Positions 53,501 to 63,333 of a stretch of 64,000 nt of DNA are shown here, in pieces (within the stretch, counting starts at the first letter, position 1; every line of letters starts with the position of its first letter). A program made the translations under genes and the position numbers. The DNA comes from Crotophaga sulcirostris (lineage: Eukaryota > Chordata > Aves > Cuculiformes > Crotophagidae), in contig VYZB01000023.1 of the NCBI GenBank assembly GCA_013397455.1, positions 3,963,549 to 4,027,548 on the forward strand, written 5' to 3'. Below the pieces are notes generated by a model, which searched no databases, was not told the DNA's origin, and was given only the letters and a program-made list of their open reading frames with translations.

Positions 53501-55044
53501 ACAATAATTAGCACATATCAGGTTTAAATAGGCATCTCAATGTATTTTAATTTATTTTTAGTTATTTTTCCTGATTGTTTGGGGTTTTCTATGTCTTCCA
53601 TATGTATTTGATATCTTTATCTGCAATGTAAGAAGGAGCAAATTATATCTATGCTCCACCTTTCTAAGTACAGACACCTTGAAAGAATGAAGACCCTTAG
53701 GAGAGGAATTTTTATTCCGCCAAAATCCACACTGCTCTGTGTTGTATGTTACTGGCAGCTTTACTAAGTTCCCCGTGGGCTCTGTGTTGTCCAGATATTT
53801 CTTGGTGCTATTTACTGCAGATAACTCAGACATCATTCCCTCCCCACTAAGCCTCATCCCTACATGTCTCCATGAATCCTCAAGAAGAAACGTCCTGGAG
53901 CCTACGTGTGTACACACCAATATACACTGACCTGTATACACCTTTCATGGATGATGGGCATGCACTGGTCAACCAGAGCTCAGATAAGCTGGTGGCTAGG
54001 GTGACTGCTAAATTTTCACTCCTTGTATATGCGAGAGGAAAGAAGCATGCACCAAAGAATAGCAAAATATGTCAATGAAGTAGCATTATGCTTTGGTAGA
54101 ACTCATGATGAGAACAGCGTGACTTCTGAGGTCTTTATTTTTAACACTTAACCACAGTGTTCCTGTTCTTGTTTTTATTTATTTCCAAATAGAAGGAGAC
54201 AAAGTCCTCAGTTTGCTACTGACAGATATGCCAGTCACATGGACCTTTAATTCTTGCAGCCACTGGACACATGACACAGGCAGTCATGCAGTGAATGTCA
54301 AGTAGATGTACACATAGGTATATAAAAGAAATACCTCTATACATTTCAAATATTTTTCTGAAAGTGCCATATGTTTGCTCATGTAGAGAGCAGAAGTGAG
54401 CAGAGGCACTATGTTTCCATCATTCCAGTTCTGTGCTAATATCGCTATGCACACAACATACACTACTCTTAACACTGCCTGGTCCCCCTCTGAAGTAGCT
54501 GTCCGTGCCCATCTATGCTTAAAACAGTAATCAGTGTGTCATTCAGGCAAGGGATGACAGTTCAGGAGAGAAGATAACCGTCAATTTCCATACCTCTCTG
54601 TTTCTCTCACAAGTAATATTTGTTAACCAGGTCATAGCACAGAAATCAACTGTGCTTCTTCTTCCTTCTCTGGTGCGCACCTTTCCAGGTATATTTTGGT
54701 TTGTGTTGTCTTGAAGAAATATAAAATGATCATTTGAAATCCTGCCAAAGTCTGTTACTGTGCTGAACCTTGAAAATAATGTAAAAAGAGTATGTTGGTG
54801 ATTACTGTCCTCTTAACAAAGCAGCAGGTGTAACTATATAATACTATCCCAACTTCTAAGAAAATCAGCAGGTTGGGACTGACAACATGTGCAAGGTGAT
54901 GGACAGTGGACATGATCACTGAATGTATCAGAGGAGAGGTTTCCAGGAGAAATAGTGAATTGTCATTGCTATTGTAGAAGGCATTGGTGAGGCTCTGTCA
55001 CAAATACAGAACACATCTTTTTGGCCATCAAAGGCTGTAGAGGC
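50546..55044. other. Gene-free sequence between CR1 copies
   Basis: AT-rich single-copy sequence with the palindromic TG-TA-CA microsatellite at 52.32 kb and short poly(T)/poly(A) runs (51.78, 51.87 kb). The 127-codon frame at 53,558-53,941 (-) overlaps other frames on the plus strand and matches nothing known to me. Confidence 0.68.
52323..52350. repeat. Palindromic TG-TA-CA microsatellite
   Basis: A 22-base perfect palindrome at 52323-52344 goes TG, TA, CA in order, followed by more CA. Confidence 0.9.
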
Positions 55045-55627
55045 AGAATCATACAATTGTTTAGGTTGGAAAAGATCTTGAAGATTGCAAAGTCCAACCA
55101 TAAATGTAACATTGTCAAGTTCACCATTAAACCACGTCCACAAGCACCACATCTACACATCTTTTAAATACCTTGAGGGATGGTGACAACCACTTTCCTG
55201 GGCAGCCTGTTCCAATTCTAAACAATCCTTTTGGTGATGTTTCCTAATATCTAGCCTAACCCTCCCCTGGCACAACTTGAGGCCATTTCCTCTTGTCCTA
55301 TCATTTGCCGCTTGGGAGAAGAGACCAACACCCACCTCACTACAACCCCCTTTCAGGAAGTTGTGGAGAGCAATAAGGTCTCCCCTCAGCCTCCTTTCCT
55401 CCAGACTAATCAATTCCAGCTTCCTCAGCTGCTTGTCATAAGAATTGTTCTCCAGACCCTTCACCAGCTTTGCTGCTCTTCTTTGCACAAATTCTAGCAC
55501 CTCAATGTCTTTCTTGTAGTGAGGGACCCAAAACTGAACACAGCATTCAAGGTGAGGCCTCACCAGTGCTGACCACAGGGACACAATCATTTCCCTACTC
55601 CTGTTGGTCACACTATTTCTAATACAA
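55045..55627 (-). mobile_element. CR1 LINE 3' fragment, minus strand
   Basis: Reading the minus strand from about 55,627 down to 55,045 gives the CR1 ORF2 C-terminal region and then the 3' untranslated end, finishing at AGAATCATACAATTG on the plus strand (one degraded tail unit). The element is 5'-truncated inside ORF2 at the word equivalent to 'RNSV' (plus-strand GGTCACACTATTTCTAATAC). Beyond that the match stops and an AT-rich stretch with a short direct repeat begins. It belongs with the 41-kb copy by wording ([10 protein letters not shown]) rather than with the ATACTGTG-tailed copies. No target-site duplication was recognised. Confidence 0.92.
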
Positions 55628-55644
55628 AATGAACTAAAGTACAA
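55153..55644 (-). pseudogene. CR1 ORF2 C-terminal fragment, still open
   Basis: A 163-codon stop-free frame on the minus strand. Recognisable CR1 ORF2 C-terminal blocks in order are: [20 protein letters not shown] near residues 8-27; [12 protein letters not shown] next; [75 protein letters not shown]; and [12 protein letters not shown]. After that the frame drifts ([11 protein letters not shown]), indicating small deletions. The first few residues (MYFSSFC) come from flanking DNA, not CR1. The frame lacks the catalytic RT domain, so no activity is possible. Its openness is a by-product of modest age and is not evidence of a gene. Confidence 0.88.
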
Positions 55645-55683
55645 GCACTAAAAAAATTAACAAGGTGAACTAAAATACAAGCA
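55630..55683. repeat. 18-bp direct repeat, 36-bp period
   Basis: TGAACTAAAGTACAAGCA at 55630-55647 recurs as TGAACTAAAATACAAGCA at 55666-55683, one mismatch. The first copy begins only a few bases beyond the 5' edge of the minus-strand CR1 at 55.05-55.63 kb. Confidence 0.9.
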
Positions 55684-58059
55684 AAGAAAGACTACCAGGA
55701 AGATGAGGGAAATGAAGAGCACATCATATAAACCAAGACTAAGGTCTTAATACTTTTTGCATTCCAAAATATTTCTGTGAGGTTGACAACTCCTTTCTAC
55801 CTCCATCTGAGGATGAACACTGGGAGGAAGCAGAGTTCATTAGGTAAATGATAAAATTGATACAGTAAAAAGTTGCTATAATATGGCCTGAGTAACTTTG
55901 GGCTGAAAATTAGGCAAGAATATTAACTGTAAGAGCAGCAAGACTCTGGGTGCGGTTTTGAAACAGTTCACAGAAAGCGATTGTCTGCTCTCTCAAAGAA
56001 GCCAGTTCATTGTGTCTGGGGAACATTAGCCTTTGTTCCTTTGCTACTTTCTTATTTTATAATAATGATAAGAAAACAAAAATGAAAAAAAATTAAGTCA
56101 AGGAAAAAGCACTGTGTTTTTTATGTGTAAATGTGCCTCCATGCCCATTCTCAGATTCATAAAGCAAAGGCAAAATCACTAATGATTTTGAAGGTTACAA
56201 GGAGCAATAAGATCACCTTTCTTTACCACGTTTATATCAAGTTACTCTTGTATCTTGCTGAGTAACATGTCTTTGGCTAAAGCATGTTATCTACTTGTTA
56301 TCTGGGGTGAAGATGGTGTTTCAACTCTTGCATCATCTCACACCGACTGGCTCACATGAGGTTGTTTTTATCTTGTCCAGCCTTTTTCAGCACTTTGTAT
56401 TAGGTCTCTAGAGATCTAACAATCCCTGCTGGAAGAGCTATACAAATGTAATCCACTCTTGAAGGTGATGACTAGATTTCTCAATGTCATAAAAACACAC
56501 ATAACCCCTAATACGATGTTTTACATGTGCTTGAAGTAAGAGTCAAGTTGTTTATGGCTCTACAAGGTTAGCCTGTGTGACTATCACAGCTGAGGATCTA
56601 ATAAAGTCTAATGACGAAGAAAATGTGTTGGTTATAGCAAGGGCTGGTATTCTGGTTTCTTTCCTGGGTTCTACATGGACTCAGTATGGTACCCTCTAGC
56701 ATGCAAAGTAACTGTCTAGGGACCTTCAACTTCATGTCTGTAAAGTCCATTTATATTTATCAACCTCACATTCTGTTTCAATACAAAGCCATTAATACCT
56801 GTGAAGAAATTTGCTCTATAGCAGTGAAATGTAACACAAAAAGAGATACATGAACTTCTGATAACAGGGAAGGAACCCTATAATGGGCTAGGTTTTAATT
56901 TTAATTACAAGAAATTCAAAAGAACAATAGTGAATCAAGGCACTTTAAAATATACTATTAACTTATTAATTTAACTAAGACTAGAACTTGCTGCAGTGTC
57001 AGAATCTAGAATTAATAAATAATGACATAAATAGCAACCACAGAATCAAGCAATTAATGAGTTCTTTTTACCACATGAAAGGTCTTGATACAGACCCTTT
57101 AGCTCTTGCTAATGAGAAAACCAGACAGTTTCTCCCACAGGCAGTCTGTCAGCTTTCTTCAGGCATTTCATGAATTTTGGTTAGAGCGCCCATGATACAC
57201 AGTAGGTGCACAGGATGGTGTATACTCTCCTCAGTGCAGACAGATGCCTAGAGCCAGACTGAGGTTGGCCAGCAGTCCAAAACTTTGCTTCATGGTTTAT
57301 CAAACTTAGGTAAAAAGGGCAATCTTGCAGTGTGTTTAGTAGCATAATTATTTGGTCCTTTCAGTTATTTCATGTGATCTTTTGTTTCTTTACACATAAA
57401 TCCACTTTATAAGAACAGACGGGAACAGAAGAAAGCCAATTATTTGACAATTTAAAAGGTAGGGGGGAGTTAAAACAGTCACTAAACAATAATGAAACTA
57501 ATGTTGAATGGCATTCAATTAATATTTATAACATGCACCAATATTAACAGCAGAATTAACTTATTTTTGTACGTCTGACAGCTCTCTGGTTGATTAAGAA
57601 CTGCATGATGATATTTTGCATATTTCCCATGCAAATACAATATTATATGCAGAATTATTTTTATCCTTAATTGAAGTTTTGTTTTGAAATCACTGTTATC
57701 TGCTGTACTAAAGCTCTGTAAGTGATCCTATTAGCAATTTTTTTGTTACCTTATAATGCAAATCTACATTTTGTATTCTATATATTGGCAAAGTCCTCTG
57801 AGGTATAGCATGAACCTCAAAAATACAGGATCTCTTCCTCAGAGGTTGGTGGGAAGACTTTCCATAGCAGTAGCCACAGCAGTAACATAACAGTGCTTCT
57901 GAACTCGATCAAGGGTGGAAATCTTGTTTGTGTTATGACACTGCAGAAATTTGAAAGAAAGATCATCCTTGCCTCATAAAATCAGAGCACAGATACTTCA
58001 ACTTTTACTATGTTAATTTAGGGAATACTTTTGGTCAAGTCATTCAAAACCTCTTGACT
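55684..58059. other. Gene-free sequence between CR1 copies
   Basis: No exon recognised. Mostly AT-rich single-copy sequence; the right end holds the candidate element with octamer words (57.50-57.79 kb). Confidence 0.68.
57500..57790. promoter_or_regulatory. Candidate non-coding element with two octamer words
   Basis: A low-GC, non-repetitive block has perfect octamers ATGCAAAT at 57629-57636 and 57756-57763, several TTAATTGA / TTAATA homeodomain-type words and no open frame. The texture is that of vertebrate conserved non-coding elements. Conservation is untested. Confidence 0.25.
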
Positions 58060-58193
58060 ACAACAAAGATGGTGAAGGGGCTGGAGCACAAGCCCTACGA
58101 GGAGCGACTGAGGGAGCTGGGGCTGTTTAGTCTGGAGAAGAGGAGGCTCAGGGGAGACCTTATTGCTCTCTACAACTACCTAAAAGGAGGTTG

Positions 58194-58323
58194 NNNNNNN
58201 NNNNNNNNNNNNNNNNNNNNNNNNNNNNNNNNNNNNNNNNNNNNNNNNNNNNNNNNNNNNNNNNNNNNNNNNNNNNNNNNNNNNNNNNNNNNNNNNNNNN
58301 NNNNNNNNNNNNNNNNNNNNNNN
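58194..58323. other. Assembly gap (130 N)
   Basis: A run of 130 undetermined bases lies wholly inside the CR1 copy at 58.06-58.50 kb. The same element segment in the related minus-strand copy at 63.3 kb spans 138 bases (63450-63587 between the matching flanking words). The N count is therefore close to the expected missing length, and the gap need hide nothing but CR1 sequence. Confidence 0.99.
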
Positions 58324-58413
58324 TGCGCTGCCCAGGGAGGTGGTGGAGTCGCCGACCCTGGAGGTATTTAAGGGAAGACTGGATGAGGCACTTAGTGCCA
58401 TGGTTTAGATGAT

Positions 58414-58433
58414 GGGTTGGTGTTAGTGTTGGC
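58414..58433 (+). repeat. CR1 3' UTR hexamer stretch, 20-nt allele
   Basis: The shortest version of the GTTRGT hexamer stretch in the window, 20 nt from GGGTTGG to just before TTATAGG. Confidence 0.85.
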
Positions 58434-58711
58434 TTATAGGTTGGACTTGATGATCTTGGAGGTCCTTTCCAACCTTGTGATATTGTGATACTGTGATACT
58501 ACATGAGCATAATGATTTAGTTACACTATTTTGTAACAATATTTTGATCTTTACCAATACACCTGCTTGTCTATTTTCACCTGTCAGTATTTGGCATTTT
58601 TTAAAGTATCTATCTGATTCCTATTGCTGTTAAAGCTCCCAAGTTATTTAGATTATACTCATGTATGCCTCAAAGTGCAAAAAACTGTCTAGTCAGATTT
58701 ATGGGAAAAAG

Positions 58712-58800
58712 CAGACCAGGAAACACCTAACCTCCACTGAAGATCATGGGAATTGGCGTTTAGCCTAGTTTCCATTGGACAACTATGACGTCTCCACACA
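58712..58800. repeat. Possible ancient repeat with 'taggcgcctaa' wording
   Basis: AAACACCTAACCTCCACTGA, AGATCATGGGAATTGGCGTT and TAGCCTAGTTTCCATTGG parallels an old amniote repeat wording 'aggcacctaagtcccactgaagtcaatgggaattaggcgcctaa'. It lies only 210 bp right of a young CR1. Confidence 0.4.
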
Positions 58801-59882
58801 CCTAAGAACTCTTCTAAACCTGGGTTTAAACAGCTTTGTAAATGGATGAAGGGAAGGGAAATTAAGTAAGGCCTTGGAGCACTCACCTTAGCTCCTCATA
58901 ATTCATGTGGTGTGTTGTGTGCATTCCACAACACAATAGGATCTCCAGTAAAATATGTGCAAAACCAGCAGCATGTCACACAATATGATAAACATTGGGC
59001 AATACAGATTCATGTTGTGGGATGGGGTCAAGTACAAACAGCCTTTCTTCACCACTGTCAGCACAATTTTGCACATTTCACTTCCTGCAGGGAATAATTT
59101 TGATCAGTTTTTGGTCAGACTCACTTGACCTTCTTCTGGTTTCAGTTTTAAAACCATGTAGGAATTTGTCTGAGATATTAAGTTGAGACAATGGTGGCCA
59201 AAACCTAAATAAAATGTGGCTCTAATGGCAAGAACAGCTAAGAAAAATAACTTAGTCCATACAAAATATAATGCAAGAGGAGGGGTGTAAGCCCCCATGA
59301 CATGACTAATTTCAAATTGCCCTGGCAAAGGCATGAGGCAAAAGGCAGGTTCAATCCTGTACTGATTCAGCATGATGCTATAATAAACTGTTCTTTCTCC
59401 CACACTAGTGATTTGGTGCTAAAGGTCTACACTCGGGCATGTTTCTCTGCACTGCTCTAAGGGAGAAGAAAGGATAAAAGTGAAGGGAAACATAATGAAC
59501 AGAAGGAAGGGGTTTGCTGGTGGTTTTAACTCTTTTCCACTCTCATCATGATTTTTTTCACTTACAGCCCTGCCCTACTTTCAACAAGAAGGAAACAAAG
59601 GATGAACATGACAGCAAGAGTTTATCTCCTTCTCTAATTCCTTCCACTCCTCTTTGGATGACATTCAAATGCCAGGCTGTGAAATAAAAAAAAAAGCATC
59701 TTCCAGTTGCTGCTTTTTCATGCACTCATGGCTGTAGCCAGGATGACAATCTTTGGATTTACCCTGCATCTTCATGTTCTTTTGCCATTGCTTTTGTTCT
59801 GAGTCAATTTGCATTCAATTTCCATGCAAAAATACGGAAGTGTAACTCATTTCCGACATTAAAAAAATCATTGACATTATTT

Positions 59883-59916
59883 AAAAAAAACAAAAAAAAC
59901 CAAACCAAAAACAAAA
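59883..59916. repeat. A/C-only tract at 5' edge of CR1
   Basis: A stretch of about 34 bases made only of A and C (runs of 8 A, single C, 8 A, CC, AAA, CC and so on) lies immediately left of the CR1 copy beginning at 59,917. CR1 has no poly(A) tail, so this is not part of that element. It is either a pre-existing simple repeat at the insertion site or filler at the 5' junction. Confidence 0.85.
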
Positions 59917-60170
59917 CAGGGGAGGTTTAGGCTTGATAGTAGGAAAAAATTCTTCACTGAAAGGGTGATTGGCCATTGGAATGGGCTGACTGGGGAGGTG
60001 GTGGAGTGGCCATCCCTGTAAGTATTTAAGAGGATATTGAATGAGGCACTCAGTGCCATGGTTTATATGGTGGGTTGGTGTTGGTGTTAGTGTTACTGTT
60101 GGGTTATAGGTTGGACTCGATGATCTCAAAGGTCCTTTCCAACCCTGTAATACTGTGATACTGTGATTTA
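59917..60170 (+). mobile_element. CR1 LINE 3' end, short 5'-truncated copy
   Basis: This copy begins at CAGGGGAGGTTTAGGCTTG, deep in the ORF2 C-terminus, and runs through the last coding words (AATTCTTCACTGAAAGGGTG, TGGCCATTGGAATG, GAGGCACTCAGTGCCATGG). It then passes through the hexamer-rich untranslated stretch at 60072-60103, GGTCCTTTCCAACC and a tail of ATACTGTG units ending about 60170. It is a close relative of the 58.1 and 63.3 kb copies. Its 5' edge abuts a 34-bp tract of only A and C. In frame, GGAAGT/GGAAGG-type positions carry a TAA at about 60018, so even the short coding remnant is closed. Confidence 0.92.
60072..60103 (+). repeat. CR1 3' UTR hexamer stretch, 32-nt allele
   Basis: This is the same internal GTTRGT-type hexamer stretch as in the neighbouring copies, here 32 nt long. 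It includes one variant unit (GTTACT). Confidence 0.85.
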
Positions 60171-61458
60171 TATTGTTTTAAATACTGTAGAAAAAACACC
60201 TTTAAAGTTATTCAGGATACTCTATTAAGGAATAATTAGATTTTCTACAAATCACAGAAAACAAGCTGTAAGAGCAAAAAAAAAAAAAGAAAATGTCCCA
60301 GCTTACACTAGCGGACAAGTATAGATTCAAAAGAGCTAAATTCATGCCCTGTTCTGTCAGAAACTTTGTTTATGACATTGGACAGATCATAACCTTTCTC
60401 CATCTCTGCTCCAAAACTACAGAATAGGAATACAATGGACACTTTCCCTCTTGACTGCAGAGGGCTGGGTTAAGGGAAATCTTATGAGTCTTATGAGAAG
60501 TCATAATTGCTTTCTGCAGAACAAATAGAAGAACATAAGCAGAAAACGTACTGAAAATTGTGAGGCAATTGGAGGCTACTGTATTGACAATATATAAGTA
60601 CCAAATTAAATAACTGGTTTAGGCTCTAACAGTCTTAGCTGTAAAATCTATTAAATCACATCTGAAAATATGATATGCACATTCTTTACTTGAACTAAGG
60701 CTAATGCTACCTCATACTAACTATATGGACGAAGTGGCTTGCTTGTACGTATATCCACATGTATTTGAACAGCTTAAGTGAACAGCTTCCCTGTACCTAT
60801 CAGCTTAAATTTTCTCAATATATAAATAAATTTCAAAAATTATTTTCTTCTGACAGTTATGCGTACTCCTCCTTACAGACAAAAAATTTAAGCTGAATAA
60901 TAGTAAAAAATCTGGAAGTCTATTTTTGCTTTCAGCAATACCTGGGACAATTTAAACAGTATTTTCAAAGGAAGTGAGAGACCAGGCTGATCCCCAAATG
61001 CAACTAGAGAATGTAGCTGGTTACAACGCTCACCTTTCTCCTTTTTCCTAGTTCCAACAGCCCAGCTCTACCAGGAGATGCTTTGGAGTTGCTGCCCAGG
61101 CCAGGCAGCAGGCAGTAACACACCTTCCCAACTCACATTCTGTACCCCCTGCTCTAGAATGAGGCATGCATGCTGGCCCCCTCATGCAAGATAGGGGCCA
61201 GGGGAGACCATCTTAATATAGTGAAGGAGGAGGAAGGGTAATCACTAATTAGCAGTTAGGCTGTGAAAAGGATGAGAAGCTGGTGCAGTTGCCTATACCC
61301 CCTTGTCTGTAGATTTGAAGGACACACATTTCTACAGGTAGAGAGTGAGATCTGACTACCACGTTAAAGAATATTTGGGAATAAGAAAAACTCAGCTGCT
61401 CCATCTTGCCGGAGTTCCTACTGTTCCCTGTAATTGAAGATCCATTGGCTCACCCGGT
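60171..61458. other. Gene-free sequence between CR1 copies
   Basis: Poly(A) run at about 60,277-60,288, a possible MIR-like fragment at 60.36 kb and a slightly GC-richer stretch at 61.04-61.22 kb with no coding signal that I can recognise. Confidence 0.65.
60361..60445 (+). repeat. Possible ancient MIR-like fragment
   Basis: GACATTGGACAGATCATAAC followed by CTTTCTCCATCTCTGCTCC, then CTACAGAATAGGAATACAAT, follows the sense order 'cttgggcaagtcacttaacctctctgtgcctcag ... ctgtaaaatggggataataat'. Weak but ordered. Confidence 0.42.
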
Positions 61459-61511
61459 AATCATAGAATCATAGAATCATAGAATCAGGAATCATAGAAT
61501 CATAGAATCAT
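61459..61511. repeat. Expanded CR1 tail microsatellite, ATCATAGA units
   Basis: Three ATCATAGA units, one altered unit (ATCAGGA, one base short), two more ATCATAGA units and a final ATCATCGG make up the 3' terminus of the minus-strand CR1. Other copies in the window have only one to three tail units. The interrupted pattern suggests duplication of a block after insertion, or slippage during target-primed reverse transcription. Confidence 0.92.
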
Positions 61512-61754
61512 CGGTTTGGAAAAGACCTTTGAGATCATTGAGTCCAACTGTACCTGTCTAATTACTAAACCATGTCCCTGAGGAACTCATCAACCCACTT
61601 TTAAACACCTCCAGGGATGGGGACTCAGCCACCTCCCTGGGCAGCTGTGCCAGTGCCTGACCATCCTTTCAGTAAAGAAATTTTTCCTGATGTCTAGTCT
61701 GAACCTCCCCTAGTGCAACTTGTGGCCCCTTCCCCTCATATTATCATCTGTCAC

Positions 61755-62292
61755 TCAGGAGAAGAGACCAACACTCACCTCACCACAACCTCCTTTCAGG
61801 TAGGTTTTTTTTGCCACACTGTTTCTGATACAGGTCAAGATGCCATTGGCTTTCTTGGCCACCTGGGCACACTGTTGGCTCATACTCAGCCGGCTGTCAA
61901 TCAACACCCCCAGGTCCTTCTCTGCCAGGCAGCTCTCCAGCCAATCTTCCCCAAGCCTGTAACGCTGCCTGAGGTTGTTGTGTCCCAACTCAGCACATGG
62001 TCTTGTTAAACCTCATCCCATTGGTTTCAGCCCATCGATCCAGCCTGTCCAGATCTCTCTGCAGAGCCTCCCTTCCTTCAAGCAGCTCGACACTGCCACA
62101 CAGCTTAGTGTCCTCCGCAAACTTGCTAAGGGTACACTCAATCCCCTCATCCAGGTCGTTGATAAAGATATTGAACAGGACTGGATGCAGCACTGGAACC
62201 CTGGGGAATGCCACTTGTGACCAGCCTCCAACTGGATTTAACATCATTTACCACCACTCTTCGGGCCCAGCCATCCAACCAGTTTTTTACCC
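61755..62292 (-). pseudogene. CR1 ORF2 remnant, FAED motif, deleted C-terminus
   Basis: On the minus strand the RT core is read in two frames. The first carries [19 protein letters not shown] and SGIPQGS (about 62290-62195). After a shift near 62,190, the second carries [29 protein letters not shown] and [14 protein letters not shown] to about 61,990. A TGA and small deletion near 61,988 end it. The next frame (61988-61755) gives [37 protein letters not shown] and IRNSVAKK, then jumps directly to [15 protein letters not shown] across the internal deletion. The first Asp of the FADD box (62110-62121) is Glu, which by itself would be expected to cripple polymerase chemistry. Confidence 0.9.
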
Positions 62293-63255
62293 AGCAAAGG
62301 CTGAAAGAGGAAGAGAGGAAGGGAAGGATTTCAACCTTCCGGACAATCACATAGGATCTTCTGATATGCAGCCCCTACTCCAGTGAGTGTATAAGTGTTT
62401 TTCCAACAATAATTTATCTAATATTGATTAAAGTAAAAAACTGTTCCTGGGAGCAGGACTTGTTCCTTTCAGCCAAACATCCTAACCTTTAGGCTATACA
62501 CTTATTCTTTTTGATAGATATATAAAAATATATTTACAGTACAATGTTTATTGAGAGGCACTCTCTGTTTTCCAGTTATATTTATCATTCCCTCACTAAC
62601 TTCAAACTACCCACAAATGTGCTCCTGATAATAAGTCAGGACCTCTCCTCAGAACTGGGAGCTGTGGACTCAAATCCCATAAGTATAAGAGAAAAAATGA
62701 AAATAAGTTTCCCACACTCTGACGAGTGCTCTAGCTCCTGACCCAAGGAGTGGAAGCAGGAAGGGGGAAGGCATCTTCTTTAATGGCATGTAATGAGAGA
62801 ATAGTCTCCACAGCTGTGCTCTGAACTCAGCTCGCCTCTCTGGCCATTTACTGGGAACACCTACCTGTGCATACCTCCAGCTTGTGTTCTAAACTCAGTT
62901 CAGGAATGAGCTGGATACTAAGTGGGTCAGTCCAGTCCAACCTTAGGAGCTTCTAGGCCTGAGCAGAAGTCGTATTTAGAGACCCAAAGGTCAACAGTGA
63001 AAAGGAAAGTGCCTCCAGGTCTATGTCTGAGGTCAGTGTTGGTTAAGCAAGGGTTTAGAAGACTTAAAATCTTGCTGAGGGGATCAAAGTACCAGGGGAC
63101 TTCTTATGAATAGATATGTAAATGAGATGCACCCACATCCCATGCTGTAACAAGGCTTGCTGGCTCCTGGAGAGATAAACAGCTGGTGTTTGCCCCTCTC
63201 CCTTGTCCCTCATCCATGTGGCACCTGGGTGGGGAGTTTTGGTGACCACAGGGTA
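62293..63255. other. Gene-free sequence between CR1 copies
   Basis: Starts with a purine-rich stretch (AGGCTGAAAGAGGAAGAGAG) right at the 5' edge of the minus-strand CR1. It then holds a doubtful ancient repeat (62.60-62.76 kb) and ordinary sequence. Confidence 0.65.
62600..62755. repeat. Possible ancient SINE/LINE-like remnant
   Basis: GGGAGCTGTGGACTCAAATC followed by CCCACACTCTGACGAGTGCT and CTAGCTCCTGACCC loosely follows an old sauropsid repeat with 'agctgtggattcgaaccc ... tcccacatcctaggcgagtgctctaaccac' wording. Sequence in between does not match. Confidence 0.35.
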
Positions 63256-63333
63256 AGGTATCACACAGTATCACAGTATCACGGTATTGCAAGGTTGGAA
63301 AGGACGTTTGAGATCATCGAGTCTAACCTATAA

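Larger units (their letters stand above)
58060..58500 (+). mobile_element. CR1 LINE 3' fragment interrupted by assembly gap
   Basis: The copy begins near CAACAAAGATGGTGAAGG, which is ORF2 C-terminal coding ([18 protein letters not shown], 58068 onward). It runs open to KGG at the gap, resumes after the gap at TGCGCTGCCCAGGGAGGTGG and continues to the 3' untranslated end. The tail at about 58477-58500 has units of the ATACTGTG type. Visible coding sequence shows no stop before the gap, and the frame resumes as RLPREVVESP-like coding after it. It is among the best-preserved copies in the window. Its similarity to other young copies may be why the assembly failed here. Confidence 0.93.
61459..62292 (-). 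mobile_element. CR1 LINE with internal deletion, minus strand
   Basis: The plus strand begins with an expanded tail of ATCATAGA-type units (61459-61511), followed by the reverse complement of the CR1 3' untranslated region (GGTTTGGAAAAGACC, then GAGTCCAAC). Next come the ORF2 C-terminus and RT core, up to a block coding CWVKNWLDG at about 62270-62292. The element is 5'-truncated there; further right the sequence is purine-rich and unrelated. A segment of roughly 240-250 bp of the ORF2 C-terminus is missing at 61,805-61,812, as judged against the 41-kb copy. The RT motif C reads FAED instead of FADD. Confidence 0.93.

Noticed and set aside
53558..53941. 127-codon minus-strand open frame
   Set aside because: Plus-strand frames overlap its right part, residues match nothing known to me, and the AT-rich left half argues for chance.
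55312..55497. Open frames on the strand opposite to CR1 coding (also at 41435-41692 and 63287-63601)
   Set aside because: They are antisense shadows of CR1 ORF2 coding sequence.
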